A stretch of DNA of 64,000 nt from an uncultured Flavobacteriaceae bacterium (lineage in GTDB: Bacteria > Bacteroidota > Bacteroidia > Flavobacteriales > Flavobacteriaceae), in NCBI GenBank assembly GCA_947494825.1, contig CANLWN010000002.1:248001-312000 (forward strand). The letters are read 5' to 3'. The position numbers and the translations under genes were made by a program. Shown here piece by piece: positions 43,256-52,492 of the stretch (position 1 is its first letter; the number at the start of each line of letters is the position of its first letter). The notes under the pieces were generated by a model, which saw only the letters and a program-made list of their open reading frames with translations, had not been told where the DNA came from and searched no databases.

Positions 43256-43345
43256 GGTATTTCCTTTATTGTGCCTTAATTTGTAACAAAATAAGGATTT
43301 CCTCGTCAACTATAGACATAAGCAATTCAAAAAACCTCTCCTATC

Positions 43346-44248
43346 TTGGAAACAATACTCACCGTAACGAATCTCACCAAAAAATTCGGATACCTCACTG
43401 CTGTAAAAGACCTCTCCTTTACCATTGAAAAGGGCAATGTATATGGAATTCTAGGGCCCAACGGCAGTGGAAAGTCCACCACCCTGGGCATCGTGCTCAA
43501 TGTAGTGAACAGGACCCATGGCGAGTTTAGTTGGTTCAATGGGAATACCACTACCCATGACGCTCTTAAAAAAGTGGGCGCCATTATAGAGCGACCCAAC
43601 TTTTATCCGTACATGACGGCAATCCAAAATTTGAAACTGGTCTGCAAAATCAAAGAGGTAGGAACGGGAAAAATCCAGGAAAAACTGGAGCTGGTAGGTC
43701 TTTGGGAGCGAAGGAACAGCAAGTTCAAGACCTATTCCCTTGGGATGAAACAACGATTGGCCATAGCCTCTGCCCTCTTGAACGATCCGGAGATCCTAAT
43801 TCTGGACGAGCCCACCAACGGACTGGATCCACAGGGTATTCACCAAATACGGGAAATCATAAAAAAAATAGCCACACAGGGCACTACCATTCTACTGGCC
43901 TCACACTTATTGGACGAGGTAGAGAAGGTATGCAGCCATGTGGTCATCCTTAGAAAAGGGGAAAAGCTTTATTCGGGAACCGTGGATGGCATGCTGGCCA
44001 GCCATGGTTTCTTTGAACTGAAAACGGAGCAGACGGAGGCGCTTACCACGTTTTTATCGGGCCATGCCGGTTTTGGGGAAATTAAGCAGGAAAATGGCCT
44101 TGTCACCGCCTTTTTGAAGGAAGAAATGGACGCCACCCAATTGAACCAACTCCTGTTCGAAAAGGGAATTGTGCTCTCTCACCTCGTAAAACGAAAGGAG
44201 AGCCTTGAAGAACAGTTCCTGACCCTGACCAATAACAAATCCAACTAA
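43346..44248 (+). CDS. ABC transporter ATP-binding protein, BcrA/NatA-type
   Basis: This 300-residue ATPase has Walker A GPNGSGKST (about 38-46), the signature TYSLGMKQRLAIASALL, Walker B ILILDEPTNGLDP and the switch HLLDEVEKV, then a C-terminal extension of about 80 residues typical of bacitracin- or drug-type exporters. The start is TTG at 43346 directly before the conserved ETILTVTNLTKKFG; no ATG precedes it. It pairs with the permease 14 bases downstream. Confidence 0.93.
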   Translation: METILTVTNLTKKFGYLTAVKDLSFTIEKGNVYGILGPNGSGKSTTLGIVLNVVNRTHGEFSWFNGNTTTHDALKKVGAIIERPNFYPYMTAIQNLKLVCKIKEVGTGKIQEKLELVGLWERRNSKFKTYSLGMKQRLAIASALLNDPEILILDEPTNGLDPQGIHQIREIIKKIATQGTTILLASHLLDEVEKVCSHVVILRKGEKLYSGTVDGMLASHGFFELKTEQTEALTTFLSGHAGFGEIKQENGLVTAFLKEEMDATQLNQLLFEKGIVLSHLVKRKESLEEQFLTLTNNKSN

Positions 44249-44262
44249 AGCACAAACAGACC

Positions 44263-45096
44263 ATGCTACGACTCTTACATATAGAATTTATAAAACTCTG
44301 GAACAATAGGGCCAGTAAAATCCTAATTATTTCCTACTTTGTTCTCCTTACCTCCATTGCGTTGATCGCGGCGATCAAGTTCGATATTGGTCCGGTAAAA
44401 TTTCACCTCGCGGAACAAGGAATCTTTAATTTTCCGTATATCTGGCATTTTAACACCTTTGTCACCGCGTTTTTTAAACTGTTCCTCGCCATTGTAATCG
44501 TATCCATGATGGCCAATGAATACAGCAATAAGACCATAAAACAGAACCTGATCGATGGCTTGTCCAAAAAGGAATTCATCCTTTCCAAGTTTTTGACGGT
44601 CATCTCTTTTGCCCTTATTTCCACGGCCTTTGTTTTTGTGGTTTCCATGATTTTGGGATTGATCTACTCGGACTACAACGAGTTGTCCATTATATTTTCC
44701 GATCTCGTCTTTTTGCTCGCCTTTTTTATAAAACTGGTGGGTTTCTTCTCATTTTGTCTCTTTCTGGGAGTGTTGGTAAAACGTTCTGCTTTTGCGCTCG
44801 GGTTTTTGATCTTATGGCAGGTTTTCGAGGGTTTTGTCCGCGGTATGATCCGTTGGAAACTTTTTGACGGGGAAACAACCGATGCCATTATGGGCTTTTT
44901 CCCCTTGAACGCCATGTGGAACCTCATCAAGGAACCTTTTACGCGCTTGGGAGCCGTTCAAACGGTAGCCAATCAAATTGGGGAAGAGCTTGCTTTGGAT
45001 TATAAGGTGCATTGGTACGAGATGCTCATCGTACTCGGTTGGACGTCGCTTTTTATCTATTTGTCCTATGCACTTTTAAAGAAAAGGGATTTGTAG
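44263..45096 (+). CDS. ABC-2-type transporter permease
   Basis: This 277-residue protein has about six hydrophobic helices and the ABC-2 layout: an amphipathic start (LRLLHIEFIKLWNNRASKILIISYFV), the NEYSNKTIKQNLIDGLSKKEFILSKFL coupling region after helix 2, and a final helix WTSLFIYLSYALLKKRDL. It forms an exporter with the upstream ATPase. The substrate is unknown. Confidence 0.9.
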   Translation: MLRLLHIEFIKLWNNRASKILIISYFVLLTSIALIAAIKFDIGPVKFHLAEQGIFNFPYIWHFNTFVTAFFKLFLAIVIVSMMANEYSNKTIKQNLIDGLSKKEFILSKFLTVISFALISTAFVFVVSMILGLIYSDYNELSIIFSDLVFLLAFFIKLVGFFSFCLFLGVLVKRSAFALGFLILWQVFEGFVRGMIRWKLFDGETTDAIMGFFPLNAMWNLIKEPFTRLGAVQTVANQIGEELALDYKVHWYEMLIVLGWTSLFIYLSYALLKKRDL

Positions 45097-45125
45097 TATA
45101 TTGTCAGGTGCAACCCATCTGACAT

Positions 45126-47840
45126 ATGCTTAAGAGAACACTATTTCTATTGGTTGGTATGCTGTTTCCCTTACTGGGTTTTGGTCAGGGGGAAACCTCC
45201 AATTGGTACTTCGGAGACGGTGCGGGCATACACTTCAATAACGATGGGAGCGTAACGGCCTTAACCGATGGTAGGCTCAACACCTTTGAGGGCTGTGCCG
45301 CAATTTCTGATGCCGTAGGGGACCTGCTCTTTTATACCGATGGTATTTTTGTCTTTAACCGCGACCACAATATCATGGAAAACGGGACACGCCTCTTTGG
45401 CGATTCGTCCAGTACCCAATCGGCCATAATCGTGCCCAAACCGCAAGATCCCGATATCTTTTACATTTTTACGGTAGATACCTCCATTTCCCAAAACGAC
45501 CCGGACAGGGGCCTTAATTATTCTGTGGTGGATATGTCCATGAACGGGGGGAACGGTGCCGTGGTCCAAAAAAACATCAATCTGTTGCAGGACTGTACGG
45601 AAAAAATAGCGGCCGTGGTCAAGGACTGTTCCGAGGAATCCGTTTGGGTGGTTACCCTTTCATCGGAGAGTGGGGAACCGCCCATAGATTTTTTCAACAC
45701 TTATCATGCCTTTGAGGTAAATGTTACCGGAGTGGTCACCACTTCGGTCAAGACTACCTTCAGCAATCTTCTTATCCAAGACGCCCGGGGGTATCTAAAA
45801 CTATCCGCTGACGGCACCAAATTAGTAAGTGCCAATGCACTTTCAGGATTATATCTCTATGATTTTGATGCGGAAACGGGGGTGCTGTCCAATCAGGAAC
45901 GCTTAACCATTAATTCTCCCCACAAGAATTCTTACGGCCTTGAATTTTCCCCAAACCAGCAATATTTATATGTCCAATCCTCCAATAACAATCCCGCGGC
46001 CAGTCCTACGGGCCATTTCTCGGCCCTGACCCAGTATGACCTATTGGCACCAGACGTCTCGGCTTCCCAGGTCATATTGGATACCAGGCCCATATATCGG
46101 GGGGCCTTGCAGTTAGGGGAAAATGGTAAAATATATCGGGCCCTTACCCAAAGCTACCTCCTGGGCACTACCTTCCTAGGGGTCATTAACAATCCCAATG
46201 AGAAAGGGGCGGCGGCAGATTACCGGCACAATGCGATCTCCCTGAACGGAAAGACCGGAACACAGGGATTTCCACCCTTCATACAGTCCTTCTTCAATAC
46301 TACAACCCTGATCAAAAACAACGCGGAAGCGGTGGGAAATACCTTGACCATATGTGAAGGGGAGGAATTCATCCTGGAGGCCGATTTCCTTGCCGGGGCC
46401 GTCTACAATTGGGAAAAGGACGGCATCCCCGTGGTAAATCCGGGCAATATTTTTCAGGTATCAAGTGCCATGCTGATCGATTCGGGGCGGTATCGCGTGG
46501 AAATAATCCCCCCTGATCCCACGGAATGCAAAATTATTGGGGAATCCTTTATTTCCGTTGACCCTGTACCCGAAGGAGGTGTGCTCAACCTGCTCCAGTG
46601 CGATATTGATCTGGGCAATGCCACGGATGGGATAAGTACATTCAATTTGGAACAGGCAATCCCTGTTTCCAATGACCGTTTTGTTTTTTACGCAAGCATA
46701 CCGGACAGGGATGCGGACAATCCGATTCCCGATCCGGTGGCATTTACCAATACCCAGCCCTTTGCCCAGACCATCTATTACAGGGCAACCAACAGTTTGG
46801 GGTGCGAGAATTTCGGGGAGCTGGAACTCCAGGTACAGGATAACGCCTTGGGTGGAAGTCCACAACACTCCCTGTTCAGCTGTGATGAAGATCCCGAAGA
46901 CACCACATTACAGGCAACCTTTGATCTGGCGACGTTTGCGCAGGACACCTATCCCAGTTTGGAGGTCCGTTTTTACAATACACCCGAAGATGTTTTACTG
47001 GAACAAAACGCCTTGCCCAATACCTACGGTTCCTCCTCTCAACTCATATACGCCCGCTTGGAAGATGCCAACCAGTGCAGGGGCGTGGAACAAATTCAAT
47101 TAACGGTAAACCCCTCCCCCAATCCTGACTTTCCGGACAATTTTATCTGGTGTACGGATGGTCCGGCCTTAAAGATATCCGGGCCGGAAGGTTTTGACAC
47201 TTACAGATGGTCGCAGAACAATGGAGGGGCAGAGTTATCCATGCAACAGAGCGTTACCGTCTCGGCCCTGGGAAACTATACCCTGGAAGTGGGCTACACC
47301 TATGATGCCAATGGTGAAACCTTGCACTGCACCAATAGTAGGGTTTTTGAAATACTACCTTCCAACATTGCGCTTATCCAAGAGATCCTTATTGCCGATA
47401 TCTCCGATAACAATACCGTGCAGGTCACCGTTACCGGGGATGGCGACTACGAATTCTCCCTGGATGGAAATACCTATCAGGACTCCAGTTCGTTCGAGAA
47501 TGTCCCTCCGGGCTTTCTAACGGTCCACGTAAGGGATAAAAATGGGTGCGGCATTGCCACAGAATTGATTTCCGTTATTGGTTATCCTAAATTTTTTACG
47601 CCCAATGGCGATGGCATAAACGATTCCTGGCAAATTATGGGCACCAATGACCAATTTCAGGCTAGCAGCCGTATAACCGTCTATGATCGCTACGGTAAAT
47701 TACTTGCCCAATTTGGTCCCGGCGACCAGGGATGGAACGGCACGCTTGACAATCGGGTTTTGCCGGCATCGGACTATTGGTTCACCGTTGAACTTGAAGA
47801 CGGTCGGGAGTTTGTGGGGCACTTTGCCCTTAAGCGATAA
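45126..47840 (+). CDS. T9SS type B cargo protein with beta-propeller-like N-domain
   Basis: This 904-residue secreted protein has a signal peptide (LLVGMLFPLLGFGQ). Residues about 23-395 look like a propeller-type domain (SNWYFGDGAGIHFNNDG, FSPNQQYLYVQSSNN, LQLGENGKIYRAL). Then come Ig/PKD-like segments, a ...VTVTGDGDYEFSLDG...VRDKNGCG module, and the C-terminal sorting domain starting FFTPNGDGINDSWQI and ending DYWFTVELEDGREFVGHFALKR. The last is the CHU_C/type B signal that routes proteins through the type IX secretion system. It is likely surface-exposed or released and may act in adhesion or gliding. The next gene carries a paralogous C-terminus. Confidence 0.92.
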   Translation: MLKRTLFLLVGMLFPLLGFGQGETSNWYFGDGAGIHFNNDGSVTALTDGRLNTFEGCAAISDAVGDLLFYTDGIFVFNRDHNIMENGTRLFGDSSSTQSAIIVPKPQDPDIFYIFTVDTSISQNDPDRGLNYSVVDMSMNGGNGAVVQKNINLLQDCTEKIAAVVKDCSEESVWVVTLSSESGEPPIDFFNTYHAFEVNVTGVVTTSVKTTFSNLLIQDARGYLKLSADGTKLVSANALSGLYLYDFDAETGVLSNQERLTINSPHKNSYGLEFSPNQQYLYVQSSNNNPAASPTGHFSALTQYDLLAPDVSASQVILDTRPIYRGALQLGENGKIYRALTQSYLLGTTFLGVINNPNEKGAAADYRHNAISLNGKTGTQGFPPFIQSFFNTTTLIKNNAEAVGNTLTICEGEEFILEADFLAGAVYNWEKDGIPVVNPGNIFQVSSAMLIDSGRYRVEIIPPDPTECKIIGESFISVDPVPEGGVLNLLQCDIDLGNATDGISTFNLEQAIPVSNDRFVFYASIPDRDADNPIPDPVAFTNTQPFAQTIYYRATNSLGCENFGELELQVQDNALGGSPQHSLFSCDEDPEDTTLQATFDLATFAQDTYPSLEVRFYNTPEDVLLEQNALPNTYGSSSQLIYARLEDANQCRGVEQIQLTVNPSPNPDFPDNFIWCTDGPALKISGPEGFDTYRWSQNNGGAELSMQQSVTVSALGNYTLEVGYTYDANGETLHCTNSRVFEILPSNIALIQEILIADISDNNTVQVTVTGDGDYEFSLDGNTYQDSSSFENVPPGFLTVHVRDKNGCGIATELISVIGYPKFFTPNGDGINDSWQIMGTNDQFQASSRITVYDRYGKLLAQFGPGDQGWNGTLDNRVLPASDYWFTVELEDGREFVGHFALKR

Positions 47841-48005
47841 AGCGGTCCCAAATCCTTTGTTTTTGGGAATTCTCGCAACAGTGCTTAGTAAAACCAGCAC
47901 CCATTTTTATAACACATTTGAACCGGATATTCTTGAATTTAACGGATTTTTTGCGCCAAAACATGGGGACATTCACTATCTTGAAGGGCTTGTGTTAAAC
48001 TTGTA

Positions 48006-49742
48006 ATGAAAAAGAAATTCTTATATCTGTTAGTTTTAATAGGTGTAACAGGCTTCTCCCAACAATGCCCGCAGTTGTTGACCCCAATGTCCGGGACGAC
48101 CAATGTTCCGGTAGAGACCGTTATTTCCTGGGAGGAGATTACGGGTGTACCAGGGTACCGTATAGCCATAGGTTCCACTCCAGGGGCGGATGATATCATA
48201 CAGGACCAATCCGTGGGAAGTTCCACTTCCTTTGCCCCGCCACTGGGCCTTCCGGAGAATACACAGGTTTGGATCACCATCACGCTTTTTTTCTTCAACG
48301 GAGGCAACGTTACCTGTAGTAGCATCCCTTTTACCACAGAAGCCGTCACCACGGTACCCGAATGTGCCGATCTAAGGCTTCCTGCCAACGGCGCAGTGGA
48401 TGTGAACATCGGGACTAATATCGCCTGGAACTATGCCCCAAGGGCCACAGCCTACATTTTAACCGTGGGGACAACACCTGGAGGAACGGATATCGTGGAC
48501 AATTTAAACGTAGGCAACGTCTTGTTGTACAATCCGCCGACGGACTTTAGCACGAACACGCCAATTTTTGTGGAAATTACCCCAACCAACACTATTGGAC
48601 CCAATACAAGCTGTCCTGTCCAAAGTTTTACGACAGGAGACGTGGCTATCCTTCCGGGATGTACGACACTCCGTAACCCTGTTAATGGGCAGACCAATGT
48701 GCCCCTGACCCCTTTTTTACAATGGGATGAAGTACCGGGTGCGGTAGGGTATCGGGTATCCATTGGCACCAACCCCTTTGAAAACAATATCTTGCAGGAC
48801 GCCGTGTTTAACGATCCTGAGACCTTTGTCATCGAGTTTGAGCCCAATCGATCTATATTTGTCCGCATCATTCCCTTTAACGCATCGGGGGACGCCATAG
48901 GTTGCGCGCAGGAAACCTTTTCGACCGCCATTGGATGTGGACCCTTTCTGAATCCGCAAACCGGTGAATTGATCTCGTTGTTTCCGGAACTCAATTTCCC
49001 GGACGCTGTCTCCATCTGTGTGAATGCATTACCCGCAACGCTCTCTACGGATGCCGTGGCGCAAGGTTTTCGATGGACAAGGACTACCCAGGCCGGTACG
49101 GTTATCGAAGATTTGTCCGATACCAGGGAGGCCGCCGTTTCCGAGGCGGGTTTCTATCGTTTGGAAGTATTTAATTTTGCCGACCCAGGAGGAAACAATA
49201 TTCCCTGTCCGGCCGTACAGGACTTTACCGTTCTTGTTTTACCCGGACCAACGATTACCTCGGTAGATGTGCAGAGCCAGGGCGAGGGGCTTCAGCTCAC
49301 TGTAAACGCAACGGGGACGGGAGACTATGAATACGCGCTGAACAATGAGGCAGGTCCCTATCAGGACAGTAACGTCTTCAACAATGTGCCTTTGGGCAAT
49401 AATACGGTCTACGTCCGCGATAAAAATGAATTGGATTGTATTGTCTCAAAATTGTTGGAACAAGATCTAATATCGGAAGGGTTTCCCAATTTCTTCACGC
49501 CAAATGGTGACGGGATCAACGATTTTTGGCAGTTTGTTCCGCCTCCCAATGCCCAGGCCTTTAGTTTGGTAAGCATCTCTATCTTTAATCGCTTTGGACA
49601 ACTTTTAGTGCAGGTTGACCCAAATTCCCAGGGGTGGAACGGCACCTTTAATGGACGCCCATTGCCCTCTACTGATTATTGGTTCCGAGCGGTTGGTGTA
49701 AACAATGAACAGTTTACGGGGCACTTTTCTCTAAGGCGCTAG
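48006..49742 (+). CDS. T9SS type B cargo protein with three Fn3-like repeats
   Basis: This 578-residue secreted protein has a short signal peptide ending GVTGFSQ. Three tandem modules of about 95-100 residues follow, each starting C-x-x-L-x-x-P-x-N/S-G and containing W-x-x-x-x-G/A-x-x-Y-x-x-x-x-G-T, a fibronectin-III-like pattern, at about 20-120, 120-218 and 218-310. After an Ig-like domain there is a GTGDYEYALNNEAGPYQDS...VRDKN module and the type B sorting domain FFTPNGDGINDFWQF...DYWFRAVGVNNEQFTGHFSLRR. The last 150 residues closely parallel the preceding gene, so the two share export and perhaps function as surface adhesins. Confidence 0.92.
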   Translation: MKKKFLYLLVLIGVTGFSQQCPQLLTPMSGTTNVPVETVISWEEITGVPGYRIAIGSTPGADDIIQDQSVGSSTSFAPPLGLPENTQVWITITLFFFNGGNVTCSSIPFTTEAVTTVPECADLRLPANGAVDVNIGTNIAWNYAPRATAYILTVGTTPGGTDIVDNLNVGNVLLYNPPTDFSTNTPIFVEITPTNTIGPNTSCPVQSFTTGDVAILPGCTTLRNPVNGQTNVPLTPFLQWDEVPGAVGYRVSIGTNPFENNILQDAVFNDPETFVIEFEPNRSIFVRIIPFNASGDAIGCAQETFSTAIGCGPFLNPQTGELISLFPELNFPDAVSICVNALPATLSTDAVAQGFRWTRTTQAGTVIEDLSDTREAAVSEAGFYRLEVFNFADPGGNNIPCPAVQDFTVLVLPGPTITSVDVQSQGEGLQLTVNATGTGDYEYALNNEAGPYQDSNVFNNVPLGNNTVYVRDKNELDCIVSKLLEQDLISEGFPNFFTPNGDGINDFWQFVPPPNAQAFSLVSISIFNRFGQLLVQVDPNSQGWNGTFNGRPLPSTDYWFRAVGVNNEQFTGHFSLRR

Positions 49743-49835
49743 GCCTAAAATTTAATACAAAAGGACGCCTGTAAAACCTTTATCGTTTTGTAATTTTACG
49801 GCTATTGTAAAAATCGGGATTTAAAAGGTAAAAGC

Positions 49836-51824
49836 GTGAAATTCAAGGTTGTTTCGGAATTTAGGCCTACCGGGGATCAGCCCCAGGCCATTGATCAATT
49901 GGTAGAAGGAATTGAAACGGATGAACGGTACCAGACCCTCTTGGGAGTTACCGGTTCGGGAAAGACGTTCACAGTGGCCAATGTGGTGGAAACCGTGCAG
50001 CGCCCTACTTTGGTACTGGCCCATAACAAGACGTTGGCGGCTCAGCTCTATTCGGAATTCAAGCAGTTTTTCCCGGACAATGCGGTGGAATATTTTGTAT
50101 CCTATTACGACTACTACCAACCCGAGGCCTATTTGCCCACCTCGGGCACCTATATTGAAAAAGACCTTTCGATCAACGAGGATATAGAAAAATTGCGCCT
50201 GAGTACTACATCGTCCTTGCTTTCTGGTCGTAGGGATGTACTCGTGGTGGCTTCCGTATCCTGCTTGTACGGTATCGGGAATCCGGTAGAATTCCAGAAA
50301 AACGTGATTTCCATCCGTAAGGACCAGGTCATCTCGCGCACCAAATTTTTACATCAGTTGGTACAAAGCCTATATTCCAGGACCACGGCGGATTTTAGGA
50401 ACGGTAATTTTCGGGTTATGGGCGATGTGGTGGATGTATTCCCTAGCTATGCGGACCATGCCTTTAAAATTCACTTTTTCGGGGACGAGATAGAGGAAAT
50501 AGAGGCCTTTGACCCTTTCAAGAACAAAATCCTGGAAGTTTACGACAACCTCAATATTTATCCGGCAAATATGTTCGTGACCTCCCCAGATATCCTGCAA
50601 AACGCCATTCATCAGATTCAGGACGATCTGGTAGATCAGGTGGCCTATTTTAAGGATATAGCCAAGCCTTTGGAGGCGAAGCGTTTGGAAGAACGCACCA
50701 ATTTTGACCTGGAAATGATCCGGGAACTGGGGTATTGCTCCGGTATCGAGAATTACTCCAGATACTTGGATGGAAGGGAAGCGGGGACCAGGCCTTTTTG
50801 CCTATTGGACTATTTTCCGGACGATTATCTAATGATCATTGATGAAAGTCATGTCACCATTCCACAGGTTCACGCTATGTATGGAGGTGACCGTTCCCGT
50901 AAGGAAAATTTGGTCGAATTTGGCTTTCGCTTGCCGGCAGCACTGGACAATAGGCCACTAAAGTTTGAGGAATTTGAGGCCTTGCAGAACCAGGTTATCT
51001 ATGTCAGTGCCACCCCTGCCGACTATGAACTGCAATTGAGCCAAGGCGTATATGTGGAACAGGTCATCCGGCCAACCGGTTTGTTGGACCCGGAGATTGA
51101 GGTACGACCAAGCCTTAACCAAATAGACGATCTTGTAGAGGAAATTCAACAACGAGTGGAAAAGGATGAACGGGTCCTCGTTACCACCCTAACGAAACGA
51201 ATGGCCGAAGAACTGGCCAAATACCTTGCCCGAATCAATGTACGCTGTCGCTATATCCATAGCGATGTGGATACCTTGGAACGGGTGGAGATTATGCAGG
51301 ATTTGAGAAAGGGCATTTTTGATGTCCTGATCGGAGTGAACCTACTGCGGGAAGGGCTCGATCTGCCCGAGGTGTCCTTGGTAGCCATCCTGGATGCCGA
51401 CAAGGAGGGTTTTTTAAGAAGCAACCGTTCCCTGACGCAGACGGTGGGAAGGGCTGCCAGAAACCTCAACGGAAGGGCAATCATGTATGCCGACAAGATT
51501 ACCGAAAGCATGCAAAAAACCATGGACGAGACCAATTATCGCAGGGAAAAACAAATGGCTTATAATTTGGAGCATAACATCATACCCAAAGCCCTGGTAA
51601 AAAGTCTGGACAGTGCCTTGGCCAAAAATTCCGTCTCTACCTATCATTTCGAAAAGGAAACCATGCGCGCGGCCGAACCGGACCCTGAATACATGACCAA
51701 GGAGCAACGGGAAAAATTAATCAGGGACAAAAGAAAGGCCATGGAAAAAGCGGCAAAAGACCTTGATTTTATGCAGGCCGCAAAACTGAGGGACGAAATT
51801 AAGATCCTGCAGGACCAGGATTAA
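49836..51824 (+). CDS. uvrB: Excinuclease ABC subunit B
   Basis: This 662-residue helicase-like protein checks DNA damage in nucleotide excision repair with UvrA and UvrC. It has FRPTGDQPQAIDQLVEGI, Walker A GVTGSGKTFT (about 38-47), the beta-hairpin region VSYYDYYQPEAYLP, DESHVTIPQ, helicase motifs TLTKRMAEELAKYL and DVLIGVNLLREGLDLPEVSLVAILDADKEGFLRS, QTVGRAARN, and the C-terminal UVR motif (EKAAKDLDFMQAAKLRDEIKIL). The start is GTG at 49836. Length is standard. Confidence 0.98.
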   Translation: MKFKVVSEFRPTGDQPQAIDQLVEGIETDERYQTLLGVTGSGKTFTVANVVETVQRPTLVLAHNKTLAAQLYSEFKQFFPDNAVEYFVSYYDYYQPEAYLPTSGTYIEKDLSINEDIEKLRLSTTSSLLSGRRDVLVVASVSCLYGIGNPVEFQKNVISIRKDQVISRTKFLHQLVQSLYSRTTADFRNGNFRVMGDVVDVFPSYADHAFKIHFFGDEIEEIEAFDPFKNKILEVYDNLNIYPANMFVTSPDILQNAIHQIQDDLVDQVAYFKDIAKPLEAKRLEERTNFDLEMIRELGYCSGIENYSRYLDGREAGTRPFCLLDYFPDDYLMIIDESHVTIPQVHAMYGGDRSRKENLVEFGFRLPAALDNRPLKFEEFEALQNQVIYVSATPADYELQLSQGVYVEQVIRPTGLLDPEIEVRPSLNQIDDLVEEIQQRVEKDERVLVTTLTKRMAEELAKYLARINVRCRYIHSDVDTLERVEIMQDLRKGIFDVLIGVNLLREGLDLPEVSLVAILDADKEGFLRSNRSLTQTVGRAARNLNGRAIMYADKITESMQKTMDETNYRREKQMAYNLEHNIIPKALVKSLDSALAKNSVSTYHFEKETMRAAEPDPEYMTKEQREKLIRDKRKAMEKAAKDLDFMQAAKLRDEIKILQDQD

Positions 51825-51828
51825 AAAA

Positions 51829-51863
51829 AGCGCCTTGATCTGGACAATGTCCTACAAGGCGCT
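51829..51863 (-). terminator. Terminator of hsp20, overlapping the end of uvrB
   Basis: AGCGCCTTG (51829-51837) pairs with CAAGGCGCT (51855-51863), with an inner GGAC/GTCC stem. Seven A residues on the left become a T-run on the minus strand, so it terminates hsp20 transcripts right at the uvrB stop codon. The plus strand lacks a T-run after it. Confidence 0.75.
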
Positions 51864-51891
51864 CCCTAACTAACCAACTAAACCAACCATT

Positions 51892-51918
51892 ATGAAAAAC
51901 CCGTTAGGGACTACATAA
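51892..51918 (+). other. Eight-codon mini-ORF with SusC-like leader
   Basis: An ATG after a C/A-rich leader (ACTAAACCAACCATT) reads MKNPLGTT and stop. Inverted CCCTAAC (51864-51870) and GTTAGGG (51903-51909) flank it. It might be a remnant of a gene start, a leader peptide, or chance. Confidence 0.3.
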
Positions 51919-51932
51919 TTTCTTTGTTTTTT

Positions 51933-52358
51933 TTATGCAATATCAATCAATCGCTTGGGCTTGGGCAATGCTTCTTCCCGCTTGGGAAGTGTAAACCGCA
52001 ATACCCCGTCTTCATAGGAAGCGTTGATTTTTGTCTCATCAATCGTTTCCGGAAGGCTAAAAGCCCTTTTGAAAGAAGTCAAAACAAACTCCTTTCTTGT
52101 GTAATTATCCTCTGTAGTGGTACTTTCCGAGCTGTTCTCGACCGAAACCGTTAGTAGGTGGTCATCGATCTCAACATTAAAATCGGCCTTCTTTCTTCCT
52201 GGCGCGACCAGTTCCAATACAAAGTCCTTTTCGTTTTCCCGAATGTTCACGGCAGGGGAATACCTGTTGTGAGACTCCATACCGCCAAACCAATCGGGCT
52301 TAAAAATTTCGTCCATTAAACTTGGGAACAATACTTTATGTCTTTTTACTAAACTCAT
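51933..52358 (-). CDS. Hsp20/alpha-crystallin small heat-shock protein
   Basis: This 141-residue chaperone has a short N-terminal arm (SLVKRHKVLFPSLMDEIFKPDWFGG), then an alpha-crystallin domain (about 35-130) with SPAVNIRENEKDFVLELVAPGRKKADFNVEIDDHLLTVSVENS, FVLTSFKRAFSLPETIDETKINASYEDGVLRFTLPKRE, and a C-terminal PKRLIDIA with the I-x-I/V-like tail that docks between subunits. It binds unfolding proteins in the cytosol. The upstream region is rich in TGTCA/TGACA inverted repeats and lacks a standard -7 element, suggesting stress-type control. Confidence 0.95.
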   Translation of the reverse strand: MSLVKRHKVLFPSLMDEIFKPDWFGGMESHNRYSPAVNIRENEKDFVLELVAPGRKKADFNVEIDDHLLTVSVENSSESTTTEDNYTRKEFVLTSFKRAFSLPETIDETKINASYEDGVLRFTLPKREEALPKPKRLIDIA

Positions 52359-52420
52359 AATACTATGTTTTGATTATCAACTTCACAGCTGTACAGTCAA
52401 ATCATGTACCAGGTTCGATT

Positions 52421-52439
52421 ATATGTCAGTTTGACATAT
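52421..52439. promoter_or_regulatory. Inverted repeat upstream of hsp20 (site 1)
   Basis: ATATGTCA-GTT-TGACATAT, 8-bp perfect arms. Its centre is 32 bases from the second site. Candidate operator for a stress regulator; none is assigned. Confidence 0.5.
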
Positions 52440-52453
52440 ATTTAAGATTAAAT

Positions 52454-52470
52454 AATGACATACTGTCATT
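52454..52470. promoter_or_regulatory. Inverted repeat upstream of hsp20 (site 2)
   Basis: AATGACA-TAC-TGTCATT, 7-bp perfect arms, using the same TGACA/TGTCA pentamers as site 1 but in the opposite order. It might alternatively serve as a transcript end for the TerB-like gene at 52493. Confidence 0.5.
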
Positions 52471-52492
52471 TTTATAATCTGTCAGAAGGGTT

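Noticed and set aside
45102-45124. TGTCAG/CTGACA hairpin just before the T9SS gene start at 45126
   Set aside because: A 6-bp stem without a T-run directly before an ATG is weak as a terminator; could be chance.
52359-52492. CIRCE element at hsp20
   Set aside because: The TTAGCACTC-N9-GAGTGCTAA sequence is absent; the dyads use TGTCA/TGACA instead.
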